A stretch of 64,000 bases of DNA from CANHEE01 sp049316985 (GCA_049316985.1 JBMOJB010000003.1:1-64000), one strand, 5' to 3'; positions 1 to 10,023 are shown, counted from the first letter of the stretch. The notes: generated by a model not told the origin, from the sequence alone. Numbers and translations are program-made.

Positions 1-57
1 GAATTACGAATTATGAATTATGAATTATGAATTATGAATTATGAATTATGAATTACG
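1..57. repeat. 7-bp tandem repeat array (aattatg/aattacg)
   Basis: Eight consecutive 7-bp units occupy positions 2-57. The six central units read aattatg and the two outer units read aattacg. The array is cut by the window edge, so its full length is unknown. It is followed by a short imperfect palindrome (68-82) and another acgaattt. Simple AT-rich arrays of this kind occur in spacers of many Bacteroidota genomes; no function is claimed. Confidence 0.85.
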
Positions 58-110
58 AACTTGTCTACCTTCGGCAGATTACGAATTTGTAAGTTGGGAA
101 CGGGAATTAA

Positions 111-3100
111 ATGAATAAATACAAAATCAAATTTATGATGGGTCATTTTATAAAGTTTTTGTTGATAATTTGTTTTTTTAGTTCTTTTGCTGCTGCACAG
201 ACACAAATTAAAGGGGTAATTAACAATTATTATAAAGTAGTCAAGGTCGATACATGTCTTAATGTCGTTCGCACAGCTGCTTCGCATAGCTTTGTGGTAG
301 GGGATCGAATTCTACTGATACAGATGAAAGGAGCCAATATCAACGAGTCGAACACTTCTGCATTTGGCAATGTATTTTCACTACGTGGAGCAGGGGAGTA
401 CGAGATCAACACCATCGATTCTGTGTTTATTGATGGTTTTCGCCTGAGGTACAACATGCTTTTCCCTTATGATCCTTCATTTTTGGTTCAGGTTGTTTCG
501 ATTCCGACTTATATCAATGCGATTGTTTCTGATACATTGAGCGCATTGCCATGGGATGGCAGCATCGGTGGAATTCTGGCATTGGATGCTGTTCAGTTGG
601 AACTTGCTGCTCCGATTGATGTTTCCGGGAAAGGATTTCGGGGAGGTAAAGGCCTTAAGACGTTTGATTCATCTAACAATTGCTCCTGGATAGTCAGTGT
701 AAGTGATTACCATTTACCCAGGAAAAACTGGCGAGGTGCAGAAAAAGGAGAGGGAATTGCTGAATTTATCCCAAATAAAGAATGTGGTCGGGGTGCACAA
801 TTTACCGGCGGCGGTGGCGGAAATGACCACAATTCAGGTGGAGGCGGCGGCGCAAATATCTCTAAAGGTGGAAATGGGGGTAAAAATGATGATCCGGGAA
901 ATTTTAGTTGTCAGGGACCCAATCCCGGTGTAGGAGGAAAAGCCGTTGGAATACCAAATGCTGTAAATCATTTTTACCTCGGTGCAGGTGGTGGCGCTGG
1001 CCACGGAAACAATGGATTCGCCAGTGATGGCGGTAATGGAGGCGGAATGATTTTCCTGACGGGAAAAAACTTAAAAACAAATGCACAGAAAATTAGTGCC
1101 AATGGAATTTCTTCCAGCTCAACGTATGGTGATGGCGGTGGCGGCGGCGGTGCAGGAGGCACCATCGTATTCGATTTTGAAAAAAGTGCGGGAATCCTGA
1201 ATATAGAAGCGATAGGTGGACAAGGAGCAACCATCAACAACAGAGGAGAACAGCGTTGTTTTGGTCCCGGTGGCGGTGGCGCGGGTGGTAGAATCATATA
1301 TTCCTCTCCATTTGTCGCCAATGAAAATGTCAGCGGTGGCAAAAATGGGGTCAGTACAAATGGATCTTGCCAGAATGCAGCCAACGGCGCTCAAAGTGGT
1401 GACAACGGAATTGTTGAGGTTTTTCAGTATCTGGACGTTGCAAAGGAGCCTTTTTTAGCACTGGGTTTGTCTGTTCAACCCGCCTCTGATACCATATGTG
1501 TAGGCGGTATTGCAAAAATTAGCCTGAAAGCTAGTGGAAAAGGATTGAAATACCAATGGCAAAGCAGCGTAAAAGGAAGCGGTACGTTCTCTAATGTTCC
1601 AAACAATGCGCAGTATACGGGTTCTTTAGGTCCTGTTTTAACCATCAACAATTTTAGCAGTTCGCTCATCAATTATGAATTTCAATGTGTGGTTTCTACG
1701 ATTTGTGGACAGACAATTATTTCGAAACCAATTCAGCTTTTTGCTGATTCAATACCCAAAATTGATTTTAATCTGAATGTGCTGGCTGCGCAGTTAATTT
1801 GCACCAATAAAACTGCCAATGCGATTTCGTATACCTGGGATTTTGGCGATAACAACACGTCAATATTCACTAATCCCACCCATTTGTACACAACAGACGG
1901 CAAATTCACTGTGGGTTTGACAGCAAGAAATAGGTGTGGAGCAGCTTTCAAACAACAAGATATTGAAATCGTGACTCCACCGCTCGCATCTTTTAGAGCT
2001 GATACCATCCAAGGTTGTGCACCATTAAAAGTTCGGTTTGTGAATACATCTTCGCAGAATGTTACCGGATATTTGTGGAGATTTCAAGGAGCCGATATAA
2101 GTGTTTCGAATGCTAAAGATCCGGTAGTCACTTATACGGCTGGCGGCGTTTTTGGCGTCACCTTAATTGTCACCAATAGTAAATTTAAAGATTCGCTATC
2201 TCGTCCAACTTACATTTCAGTGGCGGAAAAGCCAAGTGCAAATTTTAGTATCAGCATCTTGAACAGTACGGTTGTGGATTTGAAAAATCTGACTTCAAAT
2301 AATGCGACTGCATTTCGCTGGGATTTTAATACAGGTTTTTCATCAGTTCAAAAAGATCTGCAGCACGATTTGCTGAAAGATGGAGATTACCTGATCACAC
2401 TGACTGCCTCTAATGTCTGTGGATCAAACCAAATCGTCAAAAGTATTACGATTCAAACTTTGCCCAAAGCAGGTTTTGCAAATAACGTTACCAAAGCTTG
2501 TGTGCCGGTAACAATACAGTTTTCCAGCCAGGCATCTGCAAATACGACCAAGTGGTTTTGGAGATTTCCCGGAGCAGATAAAGATACCGCCTCTCAAATC
2601 AATCCCAAAGTTACTTACTCAAATGCGGGTACTTATGATGTTAGTTTAGTAGTGACTAATGCGAAAGGTAAAGATTCCATATTTAAGAAAGCTATTATAA
2701 TTACCGATGACAAGCCATTGGTTGGTTTTGATTCTAAAATTAATCGCCTGACGGTTGAATTTCAAAGCAGCGCAAGCAGGTACAATTCAATACTTTGGGA
2801 TTTTGGTGCTGAGGGTAAAACAGCTACCACGGAAAAAGCTACTATGATATACCCGGCTTCCGGGACGTATAAGGTGTCGTTGACCGCTAAGAACAATTGC
2901 GGTGAACGTAAGCTGGAGAAGGAAATTATCGTATCCAACGAATTATCCTGTGATCAGATTGAAGTACTTGTCGTGCCCAATCCTATTGTTGATTATGCCA
3001 TTATCACATTCAACACCAACCGATTTGCCCCGATTCCTTATCTTATAAGCACAGTTGATGGCAAAGTCATCCGCAGAGGAGAAATTCCCAAGGATACGAA

Positions 3101-3206
3101 ATTGTACGAATTGAATTTTGAAAATGCCGCTAGTGGTGTATATATTTTATACCTGAAGTGTGAAACTAAAATACATACCATTAAGATTTTGAAGACTGAT
3201 TATTGA
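111..3206 (+). CDS. Secreted glycine-rich, Ig-like and PKD multidomain protein with T9SS sorting domain
   Basis: This is probably a large surface or secreted protein exported by Sec and then the type IX secretion system. The N terminus carries a signal peptide (hydrophobic stretch about residues 13-27, cleavage probably after AAA). Residues about 170-395 are rich in Gly runs (GGGGG), a likely extended or beta-helical region. An Ig-like segment with two cysteines follows at about 450-545. Five PKD repeats follow near residues 573, 653, 735, 815 and 893, each with a WDFG- or WRF-type core and a Y..G.Y.V.L.. strand. The last 80 residues match a type A T9SS C-terminal domain (VPNPI, then SGVYIL, then KI.K). 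The start at 111 is taken, but ATGs at 135 and 138 also give a good signal peptide. No enzymatic motif is visible, so an adhesin or matrix role is inference. Its 3' end overlaps glpD tail-to-tail by 26 bp. Confidence 0.88.
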   Translation: MNKYKIKFMMGHFIKFLLIICFFSSFAAAQTQIKGVINNYYKVVKVDTCLNVVRTAASHSFVVGDRILLIQMKGANINESNTSAFGNVFSLRGAGEYEINTIDSVFIDGFRLRYNMLFPYDPSFLVQVVSIPTYINAIVSDTLSALPWDGSIGGILALDAVQLELAAPIDVSGKGFRGGKGLKTFDSSNNCSWIVSVSDYHLPRKNWRGAEKGEGIAEFIPNKECGRGAQFTGGGGGNDHNSGGGGGANISKGGNGGKNDDPGNFSCQGPNPGVGGKAVGIPNAVNHFYLGAGGGAGHGNNGFASDGGNGGGMIFLTGKNLKTNAQKISANGISSSSTYGDGGGGGGAGGTIVFDFEKSAGILNIEAIGGQGATINNRGEQRCFGPGGGGAGGRIIYSSPFVANENVSGGKNGVSTNGSCQNAANGAQSGDNGIVEVFQYLDVAKEPFLALGLSVQPASDTICVGGIAKISLKASGKGLKYQWQSSVKGSGTFSNVPNNAQYTGSLGPVLTINNFSSSLINYEFQCVVSTICGQTIISKPIQLFADSIPKIDFNLNVLAAQLICTNKTANAISYTWDFGDNNTSIFTNPTHLYTTDGKFTVGLTARNRCGAAFKQQDIEIVTPPLASFRADTIQGCAPLKVRFVNTSSQNVTGYLWRFQGADISVSNAKDPVVTYTAGGVFGVTLIVTNSKFKDSLSRPTYISVAEKPSANFSISILNSTVVDLKNLTSNNATAFRWDFNTGFSSVQKDLQHDLLKDGDYLITLTASNVCGSNQIVKSITIQTLPKAGFANNVTKACVPVTIQFSSQASANTTKWFWRFPGADKDTASQINPKVTYSNAGTYDVSLVVTNAKGKDSIFKKAIIITDDKPLVGFDSKINRLTVEFQSSASRYNSILWDFGAEGKTATTEKATMIYPASGTYKVSLTAKNNCGERKLEKEIIVSNELSCDQIEVLVVPNPIVDYAIITFNTNRFAPIPYLISTVDGKVIRRGEIPKDTKLYELNFENAASGVYILYLKCETKIHTIKILKTDY

Positions 3207-4833
3207 TGCTTCCGCTGATCGAATTGATATATCGAATGAACTCAAGTTCATTTTCAACTTTTTGTTCTTCGGTCCAGCCCAGTAATGCTGCCATTGTTTC
3301 GGATACTACTGGGATTGCATGAAATGTAGCCTCCCAGTCCAGAAAGCTAAGTCTGATCCTTCTGCTCAAAAAATCGGCAATGGTACGTGCCATTTCATTT
3401 TCAACTGCATAGTGTATTTCAGCTTTAATAAAAGGGTATGTACCAACAATTCTGGCGTTTAGTCCGGACTCTTCTTTATTAAATCCCAGTTTCAAAACCG
3501 ATTTTGCACAAGAACCATATTTTGTATGCAAATGTTTCGCGATATCTTCTTCTACAGCAAATTCCTTTATCAACAACTTCCAATGATCAGGATGAAAATC
3601 TTGGGCACCCTTCAGTACAATTTCATCGCTTGAACAAATATTGTTTTTACCCAATTTTTGCGATACAAGATCAACGCAATCTTTAGCCATCAACCGATAG
3701 GTGGTCCACTTTCCTCCCAGTATGCTTATTAATCCGGATATTGGATCTTCTTCAATGTAATGATCTCGCAATAGTTCTTTAGTCTCTTGTCGTTGTCCTT
3801 TTAGTAAGGGTCTTATACCGGCAAATGCACTTCTGACCTGAGATACCTGTACTTCTTTTTGTAACACCAAATTGATGTTTTTTAGAATGAAAGTGGTATC
3901 TGTTTCATCCGGAAAAACCTGGTCGGTATTTTCATCGATTGCAGTATCAGTAGTGCCAACGAGTAATTTTCCTTCCCAGGGGATCACAAACAGTATCCTG
4001 CCGTCACTGGTGCCTGCGATTAACATTGCACATTTTGTATTCGGAATGGCTATTGGATCAAGTACCAGATGAATTCCTTTACTCTTTGCAATAATTGGTG
4101 CCAAATCCATATTGGCAAGTTTTCGCAAATGGTCGGCCTGAGGTCCGCAAGCGTTAATGAACAGTTTCGCTGAAATTTCAATCCGCCCACCCTTTAACAG
4201 ATCTTCTGCAAAAAGTCCTACAATTTTGCCATCAAGGTCTTTGATGAATTCAATTACCTTGAGGTGATTAATGGCGATCGCACCTTTTTCTGATGCAGTT
4301 TGCACCAGACTTAAACCGTATCTGGCATCATCAAATTGCCCGTCGTAATACACTACTGAACTTTGAATTTTTCTGTTCAGTCCCGGGATTTTCGCTAAGG
4401 TATACTTTTGGTTAAGCCATCTGCTTTTGGGTAAAAAGTCAGTTCCAGAAATCAAATCATACAAGCTAAGTCCAATCTTGTAATAAATTGCTTCGAACCA
4501 GGAAAAACAAGGCGTCAGGATTTCGATGGGATGGGCCAGGTGTGGAGCATTTCGAAGTAAAATTGCTCGTTCTTTCAGTCCGTGACGTACTTGCTTTAAT
4601 GAGGCCAAATCAAATTTGCGAAATGCTTGTTCGAGATAGCGAACGCCACCATGAATCAGTTTAGTAGAACGGGAGGAAGTCTCAGCGCAAAAATCATTGC
4701 TTTCGATCAATAGGGTAGTGAAGCCACGACTTTGAGCATCAAGTGCACATCCTGCGCCACTCGCACCTCCACCAATGATGCAAATATCAAAGTGAATCTT
4801 CCTGGCTTGAAGTAAATTATACTCCCTGTTCAT
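3181..4833 (-). CDS. glpD: FAD-dependent glycerol-3-phosphate dehydrogenase
   Basis: GlpD-family proteins oxidise sn-glycerol 3-phosphate to dihydroxyacetone phosphate at the inner membrane and pass electrons to the quinone pool. The N terminus has the FAD-binding Rossmann motif IIGGGASGAGCALDAQSRG (about residues 19-37), followed by the family signature SSRSTKLIHGGVRYLEQ. The catalytic DAO domain runs to about residue 370 and contains GTTDTAIDE and GGKWTTYR, both typical of GlpD. The C-terminal helical DAO_C domain completes the 550 residues, a normal length. No glpF or glpK is adjacent in this window. Only 61 bp separate its start from the upstream gene on the same strand, and a terminator fills much of that, so its own promoter must overlap the terminator or it depends on readthrough. 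The last codons overlap the convergent PKD gene. Confidence 0.95.
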   Translation of the reverse strand: MNREYNLLQARKIHFDICIIGGGASGAGCALDAQSRGFTTLLIESNDFCAETSSRSTKLIHGGVRYLEQAFRKFDLASLKQVRHGLKERAILLRNAPHLAHPIEILTPCFSWFEAIYYKIGLSLYDLISGTDFLPKSRWLNQKYTLAKIPGLNRKIQSSVVYYDGQFDDARYGLSLVQTASEKGAIAINHLKVIEFIKDLDGKIVGLFAEDLLKGGRIEISAKLFINACGPQADHLRKLANMDLAPIIAKSKGIHLVLDPIAIPNTKCAMLIAGTSDGRILFVIPWEGKLLVGTTDTAIDENTDQVFPDETDTTFILKNINLVLQKEVQVSQVRSAFAGIRPLLKGQRQETKELLRDHYIEEDPISGLISILGGKWTTYRLMAKDCVDLVSQKLGKNNICSSDEIVLKGAQDFHPDHWKLLIKEFAVEEDIAKHLHTKYGSCAKSVLKLGFNKEESGLNARIVGTYPFIKAEIHYAVENEMARTIADFLSRRIRLSFLDWEATFHAIPVVSETMAALLGWTEEQKVENELEFIRYINSISGSINNQSSKS

Positions 4834-4852
4834 TTTAAATTATTTTCCTACT

Positions 4853-4888
4853 AAAAAAAATCCCCGGTTCGTTTACCAACCGGGGATT
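4853..4888 (-). terminator. Rho-independent terminator of the Omp28-like gene
   Basis: An 11-bp perfect GC-rich stem (4859-4869 with 4878-4888, sequence core tccccggtt) encloses an 8-nt loop. On the minus strand it is followed by eight U residues (A-run 4853-4860 on the plus strand). It starts 7 nt after the stop codon of the gene ending at 4895. Confidence 0.9.
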
Positions 4889-4894
4889 ATAATT

Positions 4895-6925
4895 TTAATG
4901 CGCGACCATTAATTTTCGGGTTAGCATCTTATTGCCGATTTGAATTTGCATTAGATACATTCCATCAGGTAGATCAGCTGTGTCAAAACTCAATTGTTGA
5001 CTACCTTCCTGAATTCCGTAATCCTGCATATTGATTCTTTTGCCACTCAGATCGACCAGACTCACGATAACCGAAGAAGCTGCGGTAATGTTCAAGTCAA
5101 TATTTGTAGAAAGATCAGCTGGATTTGGAGAAATTGAACGGAAAAAAGGATGCTCCACAACTTCCTCAGCAGCCAAAAGAAAATTCGAAGCTTTATCGAC
5201 AACCACGTTATCTACCACGCCATCCGTACCAATCAATGCGGTGATCACCTCAAGCTTGTTCATCTGAAAGGTAGCCGGCACTTCATAGGTAATGGGTGTA
5301 CCATCAAAAACGACCCCTGCAGACATCGTGCTAAAGCTTTTGGTCTGTCCGCTGAAACCATTTAATAATGCTCTTGCAACATTTCTGTAATACATTCTAT
5401 TGGCTGGAACCGGATTGGGCATTTTTTCAAAACCACCCATTACACCTGCTCGGCCTCCTGCATAAGCATTTGCCTGGTTATACGCAGCTGTTGTTCCCCG
5501 GATACTGTCTTCTGCAAGGATGACAACCAATTTGTATGCTCCTTTACTTGCACTTGCATTGAAGGTCGCCTTCGGATTGATTACTAAGGTTCTTGCTGAG
5601 GAGCCTAATTTCACGCTGGTTTCAATTTTTGCTGATACCGGTCTGGATATGGATCTTAAAAAAACCGATTCTATTTCACTTGGGTCTTGCTTTTCATTGC
5701 GATTCACAACAGAATGAGGAAAACCGGGGATATTAAGACCACCAACATAAGAATTCATTCTCATCGGGTCGTTCTGATCACCATGTACAGCGACACCTAC
5801 AAAATAATCGTTGTAATCGTCCTCCATTTTTTGCATACTAACATGACCTCGTGGGCACCAAACACACCATGTGCCTGTTGCCTGTTCACCAAAGACCTTT
5901 TTGCCGGGAGTGGGAACATAAACACTTACGGCTCTTTCCTGGGTATTGTTGCCGGCAACTGCATCTGTCTGCTCATTTACTTTTTTGATAGTAATGCGCA
6001 CATTATTAGCCCCCACCTGTGCCAGGTAATTTTGATCCAGTTGAAAAGCTTTATTAGTCAACGATTTAATATTCAGATTATCTAAGATTTGGGTATTGGT
6101 TTTCAAGCCATCGCTCCATTCCAATTCTATTTTTTGAATGGTCTGCTTGCCAAGATTTCTGAATTGGGCACTGACTACGCTGGTTCTACCAGCCAGAATA
6201 TCAGATTTCATCTGGATTGGCGATATTGAAGCATCTAATTCATTCAATTCATCTTTTTTGAAAGTATAACTAATATCATCTAAATAAAATGACGACTGGT
6301 TTTCGATACTCTGTGGGTTAATATTGAATGCATATAATGTATTATTTTCGAAAGTATTTATCGCAAATAACTTGTCGTTGTAGGAGAACGACCACTCATT
6401 TGAGGTTAAATTTGCTCTTACGGAGAACTTGATCCACGAATTTTGCGCATATCTGGTATAACCAGTCGTTTGGTTGTCTTCATCTACAATTCGCAAAAAA
6501 TTATTGTTGTCGAAATAGACTTGACAGGCAATCGCATCTGTAACCGGGTTCAATGCCTGGAAATTAAAGTAGGCGCCTTGTTGTGTTGGAATATACAGCC
6601 AAACAGAAAAATCCATCGTTCCATGATCTTCTGTCGTACCATTTTGAAAAAGTGGCATATATACATTTTGAGGTCCTCCTCCTGATATATTTGAGAACAA
6701 ATAGATGGAGTTTTTGCCGGCATGTGCTTTTACATTGCTGACTTTAACATCGGTGGGCGTGGCAGGGTCATCAAAAACAACTTTCCAGCGAGCGGGATTT
6801 ACTACACCTAAAAATTCTTCATTGTTGTAGGATTCAAAATTTTCAGTTACAGAATAGGTAGTGGTTTGTGAATAAGATAAGATTCCAGACAAACAAAACG
6901 TTAGGATAAATATAGATTTTTTCAT
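4895..6925 (-). CDS. Omp28-like exported protein with CxxC thioredoxin-like region and T9SS sorting domain
   Basis: A secreted 676-residue protein. A signal peptide is seen at residues 1-19 (cleavage near YSQ). Residues about 25-225 look like a concanavalin/jelly-roll beta-sandwich, ending in the SFYLDDISY pattern seen in such domains. A CARDB-like linker follows. The segment GTWCVWCPRGHVSMQKM contains C354-x2-C357 and the WCxWCPRG signature of the Omp28-related/thioredoxin-like family common in Bacteroidota. The C terminus (about 600-676; SPNPA, LPDGMYLMQI, RKLMV) is a T9SS type A sorting domain. A disulfide-exchange or structural role outside the cell is inferred from the CxxC; the substrate is unknown. 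A -7 box TATTTTTG lies on this strand at 6960-6967, and a strong terminator follows the gene. Confidence 0.88.
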   Translation of the reverse strand: MKKSIFILTFCLSGILSYSQTTTYSVTENFESYNNEEFLGVVNPARWKVVFDDPATPTDVKVSNVKAHAGKNSIYLFSNISGGGPQNVYMPLFQNGTTEDHGTMDFSVWLYIPTQQGAYFNFQALNPVTDAIACQVYFDNNNFLRIVDEDNQTTGYTRYAQNSWIKFSVRANLTSNEWSFSYNDKLFAINTFENNTLYAFNINPQSIENQSSFYLDDISYTFKKDELNELDASISPIQMKSDILAGRTSVVSAQFRNLGKQTIQKIELEWSDGLKTNTQILDNLNIKSLTNKAFQLDQNYLAQVGANNVRITIKKVNEQTDAVAGNNTQERAVSVYVPTPGKKVFGEQATGTWCVWCPRGHVSMQKMEDDYNDYFVGVAVHGDQNDPMRMNSYVGGLNIPGFPHSVVNRNEKQDPSEIESVFLRSISRPVSAKIETSVKLGSSARTLVINPKATFNASASKGAYKLVVILAEDSIRGTTAAYNQANAYAGGRAGVMGGFEKMPNPVPANRMYYRNVARALLNGFSGQTKSFSTMSAGVVFDGTPITYEVPATFQMNKLEVITALIGTDGVVDNVVVDKASNFLLAAEEVVEHPFFRSISPNPADLSTNIDLNITAASSVIVSLVDLSGKRINMQDYGIQEGSQQLSFDTADLPDGMYLMQIQIGNKMLTRKLMVAH

Positions 6926-6959
6926 TGAAGGTTTTAAAAATAGTGAATAGTAATAGATG

Positions 6960-6967
6960 CAAAAATA
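6960..6967 (-). promoter_or_regulatory. Putative -7 promoter box for the Omp28-like gene
   Basis: The plus-strand sequence caaaaata reads TATTTTTG on the minus strand and fits the Bacteroidota -7 consensus TAnnTTTG. It would give a leader of about 28 nt before the ATG at 6925. No convincing -33 TTG was found at 19-21 bp, so this is a -7 call only. Confidence 0.4.
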
Positions 6968-7162
6968 ATACCTATTGAAATAATATTCTACATCTGCAAG
7001 ATAATAAACTTGATAATTAACTATAATTGTGAAATTTCAAAAGTATATTCTTTGAAAATTCAACGAATATGTTACTATTAAATAATGCTTTTTGTGGAAC
7101 TGAATGGAATGTCTTCTCAATACTTCAAATTGCTTATTCAATTTCTGCAATTTATTTAAAAG

Positions 7163-9676
7163 TTATAGTTTGATTACTTTTTTAATCGCTACTTGTTCAT
7201 TGTTTTGCAATAATTTTATCCAATAAATGCCAGTGGGCAATTGGCTGATATCAATTTTGAAAACGGCATCTGCAAGAATATTAGTTTCCTGCCAGACTTC
7301 CTTTCCTTGAAAATCATAGAGTATTACAGCAGCTGATTCTTTCAATTTTGATGAAATATGCAATTGCAAATGGTCATGTGCGGGATTGGGAAAAACCTCA
7401 AGTTGAGATTTAGCACAACTAATTGGCACTGCAATAATTTTTGAGTATTCATGCCTTCCGTCCTTGTCCATTTGCTTCAGCCGATAATAAACTTGATTGG
7501 CTGCGCAGTTGATGGATTGATCAGTAACACTATAGCGATATTTATAGTTGGTCGTACCCTTTCCTTCAATAAAGAAAAGCTTATCAAAGTGTAAGCCATC
7601 GTAACTTCTTTCTAAGTCGAAGCCCTTATTGTTGTATTCATTGTAGGTTTGCCATTCTATATTAACTGTTTTGTCCTTGAAATTGGCATAAAAACTTAAT
7701 AATTCCAGAGGCAATGACCCGATAAAAACAACTCCATAATCCTCTACCTGTCCGTTGATTGGATCATAACAAGGAGAAGTGATGTCGCTGGGTGCGCTTG
7801 CCATAACGCGTAATCGCAGCAAAGTATTTAAAGTCGGATTTGCCGATGTCGTAACGGTTCCCAACGTATAGTTTCCCGGTGGATTGATGCTACTTACTGT
7901 CCTGAGGGTTTCATAGGGATCATTGAGGATGCCGTTGTTGTTGTAGTCCAAATAGATTTTTGCTCCCATATTCGAAAATCCTGCGGCGCTGGTATACAAA
8001 TATACCGGATAAACAGTGGAAGGAGATAAAAATGCATTGCTCGTACAGATATTGTCGATGTATTCACTGCCATCAGCTGTCGCCGTTCCTGAAGATTTTG
8101 ATAAAGGTCCAAATTCAAAATAGCTGATCCCCGCATTAGCAGGCGCTGTATTTCCAATCGGACAACTTGGTGAAGGTTGACTAAACACATTTACGTTTTG
8201 TGTGCTGGAATTTGAACCAATTCCATTTTCAGCTAAAAGAGAAATAGTCTTTAACCCGGCGCTGTTGTAATTTAGTGTTACATTTCTCGAATTAATGGTA
8301 GGACTAATAGAAGCTCCGTTGGCTGTCCAGGTCCAGGTCGTAGGGCCATTAGTTGAATTGTCTTTGACGGTTATGCCAAAATTGGTGCAATTGATGTCAG
8401 TCAATAATCTAATTGAAGTAGCGGGTGCTTGCGTGGCACCGCAGGAAGACAAACAAGGCAACAAAGTTGAAAAAGAATTAATCGCTGCCACTGAAGCCGC
8501 GGACCATACTGTACTATTGTTGACAACCGGACTCATGATGAAATTGCTCGCGGCGTCATGATTGCAATTGAATGCGTGTCCAATCTCATGAGCAGCCAAT
8601 ACACGAAGTCCAAAACCAGTTCCATTAATTACGGTGCCTAGATAATCCTCTAAAATATGGTATTTATATGAGCCGCAAACCGACCCAACATAGGACAGTC
8701 CTGCCAGACTTTGATTCAACCCTGCTCCATTTTCATCAAGGTTTCTGCAAGTCCAGAATGTCGCCAAATCAAAATTTACGCCAAAATTGCCTGCATTGCC
8801 CCAGCTTCTGAAATTGCTGAGTATGGTATTGCTGTTGGTACCACCATAAACTGGACTTAATGGTTCGGTTGCAGTTGCTGTGGATTGGTATTGTTTGACA
8901 ATTTTAAACTCGATATTATCTGCAAATTGATCATTGTTTCGATAGTCTGTATTTACGCTGTTGATAACGCCAATATTATGGTTCTCTACTGCTGTTGCGG
9001 ATCCATATCGTGTTAGCATACTCAAATCTGAAGCGATCGCCAGTTCCACTTGCCTGCAAATTGATCCGGTTCGATCATCCGCATTCAACTTCAGTTCTTC
9101 TTTTATTTTGTTAAAATCTTTTACTCCGCATTTAGCTGACTTGTCTAAATTAACATCTTGAACATCGTAAATAACATATGCATCTGCGGAAAGGGATCGA
9201 TCGTAGTAATTGGCGGGTTCAATAAAGAAAGTCAAATTTGGATTAACTTGAAAATAGCCAAAGATAAATCCATCTCTGATTGTTAGACTTACTGTACTTT
9301 TTGGTTCTCCCAATATATACCCCTCGTAAGTAAAGCAGGATGCTTTAGGGTAAATAATATTACCTGATTCGCTACTTACTTCAAAATTGTATTTGTGGGA
9401 AAGAATATCATTTTCCTGTAGAATAAAGTCGAATTTAGGTAAGTTCTCCCATCCCATCCTATACCGCCTGCCAAGTTGTTCTGAATTTTGTAAAGCCATT
9501 GACCACATTCTCGAATCAATTTGTACAATTTGCTTTTTACTAAAGACTGGGTCGAATAAGGTATTATTATTGATTTGCGTCAAATTGAGCGCTGAACAAG
9601 GAATAAGTATTGGCCGCTCCTGAGCTGCAGCAAAAAAGCTACAAAGCAAAAATATTGATGGAAGTACCAGTCTCAT
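7163..9676 (-). CDS. Secreted metzincin-type zinc metalloprotease with PKD-like and GEVED domains and T9SS sorting domain
   Basis: An 837-residue extracellular protease. A signal peptide (residues 1-18) precedes a propeptide-like region. The catalytic site reads HEIGHAFNCNHD: H363, E364, H367 and H373 fit HExxHxxxxxH of metzincins (reprolysin-like M12 group), with Asn370 where Gly is usual. The downstream FIMSP supplies the Met-turn. About residues 420-490 resemble a PKD/Ig-like domain (TWTWTANG). About 500-650 match the GEVED domain, including YLDYNNNG and GQVEDYGV. A fibronectin-like segment follows, and the last 75 residues (FPNPAHD, LPTGIYWIKL, KKVIKL) are a T9SS type A sorting domain. 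It probably cleaves proteins at the cell surface or in the medium. It lies next to another T9SS-tagged protein, but no shared promoter is evident (237-bp gap). Confidence 0.9.
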   Translation of the reverse strand: MRLVLPSIFLLCSFFAAAQERPILIPCSALNLTQINNNTLFDPVFSKKQIVQIDSRMWSMALQNSEQLGRRYRMGWENLPKFDFILQENDILSHKYNFEVSSESGNIIYPKASCFTYEGYILGEPKSTVSLTIRDGFIFGYFQVNPNLTFFIEPANYYDRSLSADAYVIYDVQDVNLDKSAKCGVKDFNKIKEELKLNADDRTGSICRQVELAIASDLSMLTRYGSATAVENHNIGVINSVNTDYRNNDQFADNIEFKIVKQYQSTATATEPLSPVYGGTNSNTILSNFRSWGNAGNFGVNFDLATFWTCRNLDENGAGLNQSLAGLSYVGSVCGSYKYHILEDYLGTVINGTGFGLRVLAAHEIGHAFNCNHDAASNFIMSPVVNNSTVWSAASVAAINSFSTLLPCLSSCGATQAPATSIRLLTDINCTNFGITVKDNSTNGPTTWTWTANGASISPTINSRNVTLNYNSAGLKTISLLAENGIGSNSSTQNVNVFSQPSPSCPIGNTAPANAGISYFEFGPLSKSSGTATADGSEYIDNICTSNAFLSPSTVYPVYLYTSAAGFSNMGAKIYLDYNNNGILNDPYETLRTVSSINPPGNYTLGTVTTSANPTLNTLLRLRVMASAPSDITSPCYDPINGQVEDYGVVFIGSLPLELLSFYANFKDKTVNIEWQTYNEYNNKGFDLERSYDGLHFDKLFFIEGKGTTNYKYRYSVTDQSINCAANQVYYRLKQMDKDGRHEYSKIIAVPISCAKSQLEVFPNPAHDHLQLHISSKLKESAAVILYDFQGKEVWQETNILADAVFKIDISQLPTGIYWIKLLQNNEQVAIKKVIKL

Positions 9677-9810
9677 ATTGAATGTTTAGCGGGATAGAAC
9701 AATTCTTATGTAAAAATATCCACTTTTCTTAATAAAGCAAAATGAATTGAAGAAAGATATCGTATGTAGGGAGGAAACACTATTATTTGCCTAAATATAA
9801 GCGCTTTAAG

Positions 9811-10023
9811 TTAAGATTCGGGTGTTTTTTCAATGGGAGGATTTATCTTTTTAATTCTTTTCATCAACAGATAAAGACAAAGTAGTCCCCAGGTGATGAA
9901 TATGGGAATGAAAGGAATAACTTTTACGTCAAAACTTGCAAAAATTTCAGGTATTGCATATGCACCGAAGAGATACAGAAACAGGTAAAATAAAATCGCC
10001 AGTACTATTTTTATTAATTTCAT
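9811..10023 (-). CDS. Small two-helix membrane protein, uncharacterised
   Basis: A 70-residue ORF with two predicted membrane helices (about residues 4-24 and 36-54), a basic KRIKKI stretch after the second helix and a short polar tail. It matches no family I recognise. It lies 63 bp downstream of the TPR gene on the same strand, but a 13-bp-stem hairpin (10034-10073) sits between them and ends 10 nt before the start codon. Expression may therefore depend on readthrough. The hydrophobic organisation and clean ATG favour a real gene, but it is short and could be spurious. Confidence 0.5.
   Translation of the reverse strand: MKLIKIVLAILFYLFLYLFGAYAIPEIFASFDVKVIPFIPIFITWGLLCLYLLMKRIKKINPPIEKTPES

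Noticed and set aside
974..1394. Proline-rich frames antisense to the glycine-rich part of the PKD gene
   Set aside because: They are shadows of the ggtggcgg-type codons; the sense frame has a signal peptide, domains and a sorting tail.
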